A stretch of DNA of 30,199 nt, taken from contig CAYVQF010000063.1 of assembly GCA_964454015.1 (NCBI GenBank), positions 1 to 30,199 on the forward strand. Direction: 5' to 3'. This DNA is from CAYVQF01 sp964454015. Its GTDB lineage: Bacteria; Myxococcota_A; Bradymonadia; UBA4248. A program made the position numbers and the translations under genes. The number at the start of each line of letters is the position of its first letter. Within the stretch, counting starts at the first letter, position 1. This document shows, piece by piece, positions 17,413-24,832 of the stretch. The notes under the pieces were generated by a model that saw nothing but the letters and a program-made list of their open reading frames with translations, was not told where the DNA came from and did not search any database.

Positions 17413-18414
17413 ATGATGCAAAGCGATGCCGCTTCGATTTTGTTGATGATTCCTGATCGCAAGGACCAGCGTTTGTTGGCCAAAGCTCTGGCGGCGACGG
17501 GCTGTGTGGTCCGCACGGCGGATGATCTGGAGGTCGCAGCGGCGATCGTAGCGGAGCATGGGGCTGACCTGATTGTGGCGGATTACGACCCTCCTGGGGC
17601 TTCGCCCGACACCTCGGCGTGGCAGCGCTACGACGCGTTTTTGACCAAGCTGAGTCAGCGGCCGGCGAGCGCTTGGGTCAACGGCGAGACCAAGATCCTG
17701 TTGTTGGCGGACCGGCGGCACAAGTCAGAGATGTCGAAGCTCTTTCGCTTGACCTTCATGAGCAACCTCGTGGCCAAGAGCCACCAACTCGATCTGCACG
17801 AGCTCATCGTGACGGTGGGGAAGATCACCCGCAATGACATCTTTGGGGTCGACAAGTATCTCTGCTATGGCGTCACGCCCACGACCTATGAGGTGCGCTC
17901 GAGTCGAGACAAGCCCTATCTGCTCGAGGCTTTGGCCCACTTTGCCAGCGGCTTGGACATCAACCGGCGCCTGATCAGTGTGGCCAATTCGGTGGCTGTC
18001 GATTTGATCATGTACGCCGTTTACATCGCCCCGGTGCGGGCCGACGGCACGCGCCCCTACGCCAAGCTGCCGCGCACGGAGGTCGTCGACCTGGCGCCCC
18101 ATGAGAGCGCTTACTTCACTTTTGCTTGTGACGGCCGGCAGATGGTCATCGCCATGCGTGATCGCTTTGGCTCGCTGACGGCGGACAAAGTGCGCAACTA
18201 TCTGTATCGCTGCTTCAGTATGGGATCTGACCAGATCGAGGCCAAAGAGGGGGGCGCCGGGATGGGGCTCTACTTCATCGTCGAGGCCCTGAACAAGATC
18301 ATCATCAATATCAGCCCGGGGCGAGGCACGGAGGTCATCGGGATCATCGATGTCTCTGGGAGCTACCGCGACTATGCCGAGCGCTCGAAATCGTTTCACA
18401 TCTTCGTCGCCTAG
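17413..18414 (+). CDS. Degenerate receiver fused to GHKL (RsbW-like) ATPase domain
   Basis: A 333-residue cytoplasmic protein. Residues 8-135 look like a response-regulator receiver: DLIVADYDPPG gives a candidate phospho-acceptor Asp57 and NLVAK gives Lys122. The acidic pair after strand 1 (normally DD) is replaced by MIPD. Residues 165-315 are a GHKL/HATPase domain with a G1 box D250-RFG and a glycine lid GGAGMGLY (280-287). The N-box reads VAVDLIMYAVYIAP, with Tyr201 where the Mg-ATP-binding Asn is expected. Kinase activity is therefore doubtful. RsbW-type proteins phosphorylate or bind anti-anti-sigma factors. The start was set at paired ATGs after GAAGGAAG; the 58-nt upstream gap carries a CCACGA/TCGTGG hairpin (17365-17400). 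Confidence 0.82.
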   Translation: MMQSDAASILLMIPDRKDQRLLAKALAATGCVVRTADDLEVAAAIVAEHGADLIVADYDPPGASPDTSAWQRYDAFLTKLSQRPASAWVNGETKILLLADRRHKSEMSKLFRLTFMSNLVAKSHQLDLHELIVTVGKITRNDIFGVDKYLCYGVTPTTYEVRSSRDKPYLLEALAHFASGLDINRRLISVANSVAVDLIMYAVYIAPVRADGTRPYAKLPRTEVVDLAPHESAYFTFACDGRQMVIAMRDRFGSLTADKVRNYLYRCFSMGSDQIEAKEGGAGMGLYFIVEALNKIIINISPGRGTEVIGIIDVSGSYRDYAERSKSFHIFVA

Positions 18415-18452
18415 CGTGCTTGCTTGGGCCAAGTAGGCTTTGTTGCCTGTCC

Positions 18453-18468
18453 CTGTCAATCGTGACAG
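18453..18468. other. Short perfect hairpin after the receiver-GHKL gene
   Basis: CTGTCA (18453-18458) and TGACAG (18463-18468) flank an ATCG loop; a second small dyad, CTTGG-G-CCAAG, lies at 18423-18433. No T-run follows. This 123-bp gap could hold a terminator-like structure or an operator for the downstream lipoprotein gene, but neither is demonstrable. Confidence 0.3.
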
Positions 18469-18537
18469 AGTGGCCAAGGTCGTCTTGGGTTTATTTTCTT
18501 GCCCGAGACCTGCCACGGAATGGCGAGGAGAGCCGTG

Positions 18538-19200
18538 ATGCGAAGCCAAGGATGGGTAGGGTTTGTGAGCGCTGGCATTCTCTTGGGACTATGGAGTGGA
18601 TGGGGGTGTGAGTCGGCACCGCCACCGGAGGAAGGCGCTGCGGCCGCTGCGGTCATCGTCGAGGGCTGGTCCTGCGCGAACGTGTCCGAGTGTTTCGGTC
18701 TCGAGGTCGGCCGCGCCCGCGTCTATACGCGGACGGTGGGCAAGAACAGCGAAGTGGAGACCTGGTTCATAGCCGACGTTTTTGCTGGTGAGGATGGGAC
18801 GGAGATTTTCATCCAGGATGGTGGACCAGAGTACTACGAGGTGGGGAGTCGCACCCTGGGCGTGGCCATGCGGGGCGAGCTGGTGCCCATGTTGGTGATG
18901 CCCGTGGGGCCTGAGAGCGCGCACCTGGTGCAGAGTCAACGGGGCGGCGGGAGCATCGCCATGCGGGTGTTGCGTTTCGAAGAGACCGTGACCACGCCTG
19001 CGGGGTCCTTCACGGGTTGCTTCGTCCACGAGGCGCGTTTTGAGAACCCCGAGAGCCCGACGGGTTCTGGGTTGGTGGTGGAGACGACCTACTGTGAGGG
19101 CGTTGGCGAGGTGCGCCAACACCTGGTCCTACCTGGTCTGCCGCTGCCCGTGACCATCGAGCTCAACGCCCTCGACGCGCTCGTCACGGCGGCGCGTTGA
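18538..19200 (+). CDS. Putative lipoprotein with DUF3108-like strand motif
   Basis: A 220-residue protein. An ATG after GAGGAG starts a hydrophobic leader with Cys24 in SGWGC, an imperfect lipobox (Gly rather than Leu at -3), so lipidation is only likely. The mature part begins Ser/Ala/Pro-rich, then a beta-rich domain. The segment ETVTTPAGSFTGCF followed by TTYCEGVGEVRQ matches the 'PAGtF ... GvG-VR' pattern seen in DUF3108-like and related exported proteins. Cys are found at CANVSEC and in the two motifs, suggesting disulfides. Its stop is one base away from the stop of the converging gene on the other strand. The function is unknown. Confidence 0.7.
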   Translation: MRSQGWVGFVSAGILLGLWSGWGCESAPPPEEGAAAAAVIVEGWSCANVSECFGLEVGRARVYTRTVGKNSEVETWFIADVFAGEDGTEIFIQDGGPEYYEVGSRTLGVAMRGELVPMLVMPVGPESAHLVQSQRGGGSIAMRVLRFEETVTTPAGSFTGCFVHEARFENPESPTGSGLVVETTYCEGVGEVRQHLVLPGLPLPVTIELNALDALVTAAR

Positions 19201-19201
19201 G

Positions 19202-20563
19202 TCAGTTGCCGTCAATGATGGCGTCGATGTTGAGGAAGAGGGAGAGTCCGCGGGCGTCGAGGTTGAGCTGGAAGGATTCGGCGGACATGTCGGCGACCTT
19301 GCCGCCAGGAAGATCGAACTCGTTGTAGTTCACGGTCAACTGAGTGAAGTTGGTCACCTTGTTGAGGAAGTCTGCGCCCAGCCAGGCATCGGCGAGGCGC
19401 AGCAGATCCCCAGCGCCTTCGGTTTGGGTGACCTTGATGCCGTCGATGTTGAAGGCGAGTTTGCGATCGGAGATGGCCATGCTCATGCCGGCTTCGAGGT
19501 CGGCGAAGCCGCAGAAGCCGCCAGAGGTGCGCCACAGGCGGAAGGAGGTCGCCAGGGCACCGCTCTGGGACGGGGCCATGGCGTTGAGGGTGGTCTGGTA
19601 GGCACCGCCGTCCTCAGGTTGTCCCGTGGCATCATAGGAGCGCGGGATGTGCCCTTCGTTCATCATTCTGCCGATCATGACTTGGAGGAGCTCGGGGTGA
19701 AATTGGAGTCCGATGTCGGCCCCGGTTGGCAGCGCTGGATTCCAGGCCACGCTGTTGCCGAGGGGCCTGACGAGGTTGGTGTGCATGCCGATGACGATGG
19801 TGCGTTGTTCGGCATCGATGTGTGGGCCACGCCCGAGCAGGCGCACGTCTCCGTTGCCGATCTGCCAGGCGTTGAGGTCAAAGAGGTGCGTGTCACCGTA
19901 GCTGTTGCGGATGAGGCCCGTGACGGCGTTGGCGACCAGCGGCTCAATGGCCTGGAAGATAGCGGAGTCGAGGCCGCTGATGTTGAGCTCGATGCCGAGC
20001 ACTTCCGACTGGCCGAGCTGGGCGTGGAGCGACGTGGACTCCATGCCATTGGCGGTCATGGTGAGTGGGAACTGATAGCGCCCTTTTCCGGTACCACCGA
20101 CAGCGAATCCGGCGACGTCGACGCTGAGGCCGAAGGCGAGCTCCGTGAGGATACAGGTCGCGCATCCTTTTTCGCCGCCGATCTGCAAGAGCGGTAGGCT
20201 CGGATCGATGGCGACGGTGACGGGGACGCCCAGGACTTGGGTGGGGATTCTAAGGGTGGGGATGTCGGCGGACGCGACGGCGGCGAAGAACTTGTTGACG
20301 GCGACCTGGCTCAAGACGATGGCCATGGGGTAGTCGCTGTTCTGGGTGGAGACCTCAGCTTGGAGCTGGCCTTCTTGGGCGACCATTCCTTGGAAGTTGG
20401 TCGAGTGGGTGACACAGTTCGAGTTTTGGGTGGCGGCGGTGAGGAGATCACAGCCCGTGGTGGCCATGAGCGCCAGGGCAAGCAGCCCGAGGAGGGCGGC
20501 GCCCGTGCGGGGTCGCGCGTGCGGGCTGAGGCGGGTCTGGGATCGCAGTCGTTGGATCTGCAT
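19202..20563 (-). CDS. Predicted lipoprotein of unknown function
   Basis: A 453-residue protein. The ATG follows AAGGAG at a 6-nt distance. An N-terminal Arg-rich stretch precedes a hydrophobic segment ending in lipobox MATTGC (Cys38), with Asp next to it. The mature protein contains long amphipathic strands and a segment reading GADIGLQFHPELLQVMIGRMM, vaguely like the elongated lipid-binding TULIP/BPI folds, but similarity is too weak to assign. Cys pairs (CATC at about residue 143, and GFCGF) may form disulfides. It is transcribed divergently from the HD-GYP gene and convergently to the DUF3108-like lipoprotein. A role in envelope lipid handling is speculation. Confidence 0.72.
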   Translation of the reverse strand: MQIQRLRSQTRLSPHARPRTGAALLGLLALALMATTGCDLLTAATQNSNCVTHSTNFQGMVAQEGQLQAEVSTQNSDYPMAIVLSQVAVNKFFAAVASADIPTLRIPTQVLGVPVTVAIDPSLPLLQIGGEKGCATCILTELAFGLSVDVAGFAVGGTGKGRYQFPLTMTANGMESTSLHAQLGQSEVLGIELNISGLDSAIFQAIEPLVANAVTGLIRNSYGDTHLFDLNAWQIGNGDVRLLGRGPHIDAEQRTIVIGMHTNLVRPLGNSVAWNPALPTGADIGLQFHPELLQVMIGRMMNEGHIPRSYDATGQPEDGGAYQTTLNAMAPSQSGALATSFRLWRTSGGFCGFADLEAGMSMAISDRKLAFNIDGIKVTQTEGAGDLLRLADAWLGADFLNKVTNFTQLTVNYNEFDLPGGKVADMSAESFQLNLDARGLSLFLNIDAIIDGN

Positions 20564-20670
20564 GGCGAACTCCTTGGTGAACAGCGTTCTGGGAGAGAGG
20601 TTGAGAGCTTTTCTGGGCGTCGTCTAGAGAGGGGGGGGCACCGCCGGAGCGGGCCTGGCAGCTCAGACGC

Positions 20671-20679
20671 ATGATAGCA
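20671..20679 (-). promoter_or_regulatory. Extended -10 promoter for the 453-residue lipoprotein
   Basis: Read on the minus strand, TGCTATCAT gives a TGN extension plus a five-of-six match to TATAAT. No good -35 lies 17 nt upstream, as is usual for extended -10 promoters. The leader would be about 100 nt. Confidence 0.45.
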
Positions 20680-20711
20680 AGAAACGATACAAATGGCGTG
20701 CGTGGCGTGAG

Positions 20712-20734
20712 GAGGGCGCCGTCGGGGCGCTCTC
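20712..20734. other. Stem-loop in the divergent intergenic region
   Basis: GAGGGCGCC (20712-20720) pairs with GGCGCTCTC (20726-20734), nine pairs with one G-T, loop of 5 nt. It sits between the two outward-facing promoters in the 316-bp gene-free stretch 20564-20879, and could insulate them or bind a regulator. Besides this hairpin, the promoters and a GCAATTGC palindrome (20768-20775), nothing else is evident there. Confidence 0.4.
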
Positions 20735-20771
20735 GCCGCCAGGGGCAGCGAAGGCAAGGCCGCAGGAGCAA

Positions 20772-20800
20772 TTGCAAATTTTCGCTCGTGAGGCTACGAT
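20772..20800 (+). promoter_or_regulatory. Putative sigma70-type promoter for the HD-GYP operon
   Basis: TTGCAA (20772-20777), a 17-nt spacer and TACGAT (20795-20800), each matching consensus at four of six positions. The -35 overlaps the GCAATTGC palindrome, which could be an operator. The predicted leader is about 73 nt and includes a small TCCC-TTC-GGGA hairpin. Confidence 0.5.
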
Positions 20801-20879
20801 CGGCTTCCCTTCGGGATGATGGTCGGCGCTCGATGGCGTGTGCCTGTCCCCGCCCCGTTTGCCACATCAGGAGCGTGGC

Positions 20880-22883
20880 TTGCTTCGCCTCCGAGTGCTC
20901 AAAGGTCCAGACAAGGGCAAAGAGCAGCGCATCAGCGCGCCTCGCGTGAGCATTGGCGGTGATGCGCGCAACGATTTCATCCTGACGGACATCATGGTGA
21001 GCCGCTTCCACGCCCTGGTCGAAGGGAACAGCGCGCAGGGTTACCGCTTCAGCGATCTCGGCTCACTCAATGGTTCCATCATTCGGGTGGGTGATCAGGA
21101 TCACACCCTGCACGATCGCCAGACGTCGCGCGAGGTGGAGCTGCGCGGGACGTGTCTGGTGGCCATCGGTCGCAGTGTGTTGGAAGTGCAACCTCTGAGT
21201 GAATCTGGGGAAGCGTTGGCTCTTGGGCCGGTGCAGACGGCGATGGCACCGGTGCGGGCGGCGACGCAGGCGCCTGGGCCAGCACCAGCGGTGGGTGCTG
21301 AGGAAGATTCGTTCCGCAACAGCGTCGTGCGGCGCGTGGCGGCGGGTGGCGCAGACGGGGGCGGGGAGCTGCAGTTCAAGGGCGGAGCGCGTCTGCCGGC
21401 GCTCTTTGAGCTCGCGCGCGAGCTCAACGGTCTCAACGACATGGACGCCATCGTGGGGCGGGTCGCCGAGGCGGCGTTCAAGATCTTTCCCCTCGCCAAT
21501 TTCTTCGCCATCATGGTCCCTGGCGCCGAGGAGGGTGACGAGCTGGTGCCGCTGTTTACGCGGATGCGGGCCAGCGGACCGAGTCCAGGCGAGTTGATCG
21601 TGAGTCAGTCGATTTTGCGGGCCGTGGTGGAGAAGCGCGAGGCCGTTCTTTTCGTGCGCGATGCGGCGTCCAATGCAGACGTGGACTCGCGCCGGTCCAT
21701 CGTGTTGGCCCAGATCACGGCCTGCCTCGCGGCTCCCTTGGTCGGGCAGCGCAAGCTGATGGGGGTGCTACAGATCGATTCCCGCGGTCGCCAGGGTATG
21801 TTTGGCAACGAGGATCTGGACATTTTCTCGATGCTCGCCTCGTGGACTGCCTTTGCCATGGAGCGGGCCGAGCTCAACCGCAACGTGTTTCACACCTTCG
21901 AGGCCTTCGTCCAAGCTTCGGTGGCGGCCATCGATGCGCGGGATCCGACTACGGCTGGCCACTCGCACCGGGTGGCGCTGTACACCCTGATGACGGCGAA
22001 GGCGATCGATGCCAGGAGGGTGGGCGCCTTCGCGTCGGTGCGTTTCTCTGACGACGCCTTGTTGGAGCTGCGCTATGCGGCGTTGCTCCATGATTTTGGC
22101 AAGATTGGGGTGCGCGAGGAGGTCTTGCAGAAGGCGGGCAAGCTCCAACCCGTGGCCTATCACGCGCTCCTGGAGCGCATCGAGAGGGCGGCAGCCGAAG
22201 CGGAGTTGGCGGCCGCGGAGACCCTCATGGAGAGCTGCCGGCGCACGAGCGCCGCGCTCAGCGACGAGGCGTTCGCTGCCTATGAGCGCACCCGTAAGGC
22301 GGCGCAGTTGCGTTTCGCAGGCTACCGGGAAGTGGTCGAGCGGCTACAGGGCGGGCGCCAAGCGCCAAGCGAGGCGGATCTCCAGCACTTGGTAGAGATG
22401 AGGACGCTGCACGTCCGCGACACCTTGGGCCAGGTCCGCAGCGTGCTCTCTGCCGATGATGCTGAGGATCTGGGCATTCGCAGAGGCACCCTCAACGCGA
22501 AGGAGCGCGAGCACATCGAGTCGCATGCCGCTTTGACCGTCTCCTACTTGGGACAGGTGCCGTGGGTCGATGAGCTCAAGGCCGTGCCGCTCATCGCGGG
22601 GCAACATCACGAGAAGTTGAACGGAGGGGGGTACCCGGTGGGGATCGCGGGTGAGGACATCGTTCTAGCGGCGCGGATTTTGGCCGTATGTGACATCTAT
22701 GATGCCCTGACTGGCGCCGACCGTCCTTACAAGCGCGCGTTTTCACCCAGCGAGGCAGCGGCCATCTTGCGCAAGGATGCTGCAGGTGGCGCGCTGGACC
22801 CGGATGTGGTGGAGATCTTCGTCACCGAGGTGATTCCGCAGCTTCCGGTGCGGCCGAATGGTCAGGGTATGGCCGATGGGTGA
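20880..22883 (+). CDS. FHA-GAF-HD-GYP protein, predicted c-di-GMP phosphodiesterase
   Basis: A 667-residue protein. The TTG start is 6 nt after a clear AGGAG and is preferred over a GTG at 20838. Residues 1-105 are an FHA domain (SRFH at 41-44, GSLNGS at 61-66), but the usual GR of the phosphothreonine site reads GG (26-27). About 170-335 is a GAF domain. About 345-667 is HD-GYP: HDFGKIG at 404-410, ESHA at 547-550, and HHEKLNGGGYP at 576-586, with Asn where Asp is usual. About 115 helical residues (425-540) separate HD from the rest of the domain. HD-GYP proteins hydrolyse c-di-GMP. The FHA domain suggests input from Ser/Thr phosphorylation. Its stop overlaps the CPBP gene start by 8 nt. Confidence 0.9.
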   Translation: MLRLRVLKGPDKGKEQRISAPRVSIGGDARNDFILTDIMVSRFHALVEGNSAQGYRFSDLGSLNGSIIRVGDQDHTLHDRQTSREVELRGTCLVAIGRSVLEVQPLSESGEALALGPVQTAMAPVRAATQAPGPAPAVGAEEDSFRNSVVRRVAAGGADGGGELQFKGGARLPALFELARELNGLNDMDAIVGRVAEAAFKIFPLANFFAIMVPGAEEGDELVPLFTRMRASGPSPGELIVSQSILRAVVEKREAVLFVRDAASNADVDSRRSIVLAQITACLAAPLVGQRKLMGVLQIDSRGRQGMFGNEDLDIFSMLASWTAFAMERAELNRNVFHTFEAFVQASVAAIDARDPTTAGHSHRVALYTLMTAKAIDARRVGAFASVRFSDDALLELRYAALLHDFGKIGVREEVLQKAGKLQPVAYHALLERIERAAAEAELAAAETLMESCRRTSAALSDEAFAAYERTRKAAQLRFAGYREVVERLQGGRQAPSEADLQHLVEMRTLHVRDTLGQVRSVLSADDAEDLGIRRGTLNAKEREHIESHAALTVSYLGQVPWVDELKAVPLIAGQHHEKLNGGGYPVGIAGEDIVLAARILAVCDIYDALTGADRPYKRAFSPSEAAAILRKDAAGGALDPDVVEIFVTEVIPQLPVRPNGQGMADG

Positions 22884-24144
22884 GCCCTGGTGGCGGGCGC
22901 TGTGGTTGTCCGCATCGACCCTGCTACTCGTGGCGGCGCTGGCGGTGCTGTGGTGGGCTTTGGGGTGGCGGGAAGACGTGGTCGAGCGCTCGGAGCCGTT
23001 GGCTTGGCTGGCGCCCGCCGATCCCGAGGGGCCGGTGGCCGCGTCGCCCTTCGTGGTGAGCGCTGCGACGGAGGGGCGTTGGAATTTGCGGGCCTATGTG
23101 TGTTTTCCCCGCGGTGGCGCTAGGCCCGAGGTGACCCTGCGCTGGGATGATGGCCGCTCCGAGTTGCTGGGGCAAGGGTGGACCACCATGGGCGAAGCCC
23201 GCTGTGCTGAGGCACCCTTGCGGCGTTGGGATGAAGGTTGGCCAGCGACGTTGTGGGTGGAGCGTGCGGCGACGGCGGGGGAGCTTGCCCTCCCCGTGGT
23301 GGTGGTGGTGGTGTCGCGTCCCGTGGGGATGCTGGAGTTGGGGGCGGTCTTCGCCCTGTTACTGGCCATGCTGCTGCGCCTGCTGGCGTGGACTTTGGGC
23401 CCAGGCGGCACTGCCGCAGAGGGGCGCTGGCGGGCCTATGATCCGTTGGTGGTGTTGCTCCTGTTGTTGGTGTTGCCGGCGCTGATCTTTGGGCTGTGGA
23501 GCAGTGGCGGTCCGAGTCTCAGTGAGGTCATGAACAGTGTGACGCCCGGCGTGGTGCGTCTGCCCGCTTGGGGGCAGCGCGCCTTGAGCGGGATGGTGGT
23601 GCACTTGGCTTTCTATCTGGCGCTGACCTTTGCGATCGTGTGGTGGCGCTTTGGTGCGTTTCGGCAGGCCTTGGCTTTGGTGGCGCCACAGGTGGCCGCC
23701 GGTGAGTGCCCCTGGAAGGTGCTGGCGCGTGCTTTTGGCATGGGGGTGCTGTTGGCGCTGGCGGCTACGGCCCTACTCATCTTCGTTGCTCCCGAGGAGA
23801 GCAGCCCGATGATTCACATCACCCGGGTGCCTGGGATGATGTTGGCCAGTGCGGCCATGGCCTGTGTGGCGCCGTGGTTCGAGGAGGTGTTTTTTCGGGG
23901 CTTTCTCTATGGTTCCATTGCGGCTTGCGCCGGCCGTCTGGCTGCGGCCGTGGCCTCAGTGGTGCTGTTTACGGCGGCGCACATTCCCCAGCACCTGGGT
24001 TATGGGTGGCCGCTACTCCCCATCCTGGGGGTCGCCATCGGGACCACCTGGTGGCGGCAGCGCACGGCTTCGACGACGGCTGCCTTCTCTCTTCATCTTG
24101 GTTACAATGCTGCGCTGGTGCTTCCAGCTCTGCTGAGTCTCTAG
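22876..24144 (+). CDS. CPBP-family intramembrane metalloprotease
   Basis: A 422-residue polytopic membrane protein. TM1 (about 10-32) is followed by an extracytoplasmic beta-rich domain (about 45-145, ending LPVVVVVVSRPVG), then about seven TM helices. The CPBP/Abi motifs are intact: EEVFFRG (Glu336, Glu337, Arg341), HIPQH (His369) and HLGYN (His407, Asn411). The family includes Rce1-like CAAX proteases, bacteriocin-maturation proteins and the myxosortases that process MYXO-CTERM tails. The N-terminal soluble domain is an addition to the core. It overlaps the HD-GYP stop by 8 nt; an ATG 18 nt earlier is an alternative start. A protein with a MYXO-CTERM-like tail is encoded 2.6 kb downstream on the other strand. 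Confidence 0.88.
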   Translation: MGEPWWRALWLSASTLLLVAALAVLWWALGWREDVVERSEPLAWLAPADPEGPVAASPFVVSAATEGRWNLRAYVCFPRGGARPEVTLRWDDGRSELLGQGWTTMGEARCAEAPLRRWDEGWPATLWVERAATAGELALPVVVVVVSRPVGMLELGAVFALLLAMLLRLLAWTLGPGGTAAEGRWRAYDPLVVLLLLLVLPALIFGLWSSGGPSLSEVMNSVTPGVVRLPAWGQRALSGMVVHLAFYLALTFAIVWWRFGAFRQALALVAPQVAAGECPWKVLARAFGMGVLLALAATALLIFVAPEESSPMIHITRVPGMMLASAAMACVAPWFEEVFFRGFLYGSIAACAGRLAAAVASVVLFTAAHIPQHLGYGWPLLPILGVAIGTTWWRQRTASTTAAFSLHLGYNAALVLPALLSL

Positions 24145-24179
24145 GGTGCCCCTGTGGTTGCTGCTGGTGGGAGGACGAC

Positions 24180-24794
24180 TTGAGCGCACGATTCATAGCC
24201 GTGGCCGGTAACATTGGGGCGGGGAAATCGACGTTGGTGCGTTTTCTGGCCAATCGTTTTGGTTTGCGCTCCCTCTACGAGCCGGTCGATGACAACCCGT
24301 ACTTGAACGATTTTTATGGTGACATGGCGCGGTGGTCATTTGCGTCGCAGATTTTCTATTTGGCACGCAAGTTTGCGCTCCATGTCGAGGCGCAGCGCTG
24401 TGAGGAGCGGGTGGTGCTGGATCGCACCATCTACGAAGACGCCGATATTTTCGTCGAGATCTTGAGGCGGCGAAATTTGCTGAGCCGGCGCGACTACTGC
24501 ACCTACAGAGAGCTCTATGAGACCATCCGCGCTCAGCTCCAGCCGCCGGACCTGGTGGTCTACCTTCGCTGCTCCGTCCGAGGTGTGCGCCGCCGCATTC
24601 GCACGCGCGGTCGCCCCGCCGAGTTGGCCATCCCCTTGACTTACATTCGGCGTCTCTATCAGGACTATGAAGCCTGGTTCGATGCCTATGACTTGGGCCC
24701 CAAAGCGGTGATCGAGACGGAGAAGCTGGACTACCTCCGCGATATCATCGATCGGGCGGACCTCTTCGAGCAGATTCACACCCTGCTGCAGTAG
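24180..24794 (+). CDS. Deoxyribonucleoside kinase family protein
   Basis: A 204-residue protein, typical for the family. The TTG start follows GGGAGG by 5 nt, 35 nt after the CPBP stop. Walker A is GNIGAGKST (10-18). EPV and NPYL-DFY (34-46) match the nucleoside-binding region, DRT (81-83) is the DR(S/T) motif, and the lid has RTRGRPAE (141-148). These enzymes phosphorylate deoxynucleosides to monophosphates for salvage; whether deoxyadenosine, deoxyguanosine or another base is preferred cannot be read from the sequence. It ends a three-gene run with the HD-GYP and CPBP genes, with no obvious functional link. Confidence 0.88.
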   Translation: MSARFIAVAGNIGAGKSTLVRFLANRFGLRSLYEPVDDNPYLNDFYGDMARWSFASQIFYLARKFALHVEAQRCEERVVLDRTIYEDADIFVEILRRRNLLSRRDYCTYRELYETIRAQLQPPDLVVYLRCSVRGVRRRIRTRGRPAELAIPLTYIRRLYQDYEAWFDAYDLGPKAVIETEKLDYLRDIIDRADLFEQIHTLLQ

Positions 24795-24803
24795 TCGGCG
24801 GTC

Positions 24804-24817
24804 CTGGCCGGGGCCAG
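24804..24817. terminator. Hairpin between convergent kinase and subtilase genes
   Basis: CTGGC-CGGG-GCCAG lies in the 38-bp gap between two converging stop codons. The stem is GC-rich and symmetric, so it could stop transcription from either side. It lacks a T-run, so efficiency is uncertain. Confidence 0.4.
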
Positions 24818-24832
24818 CGCCGCGTGATTGGC

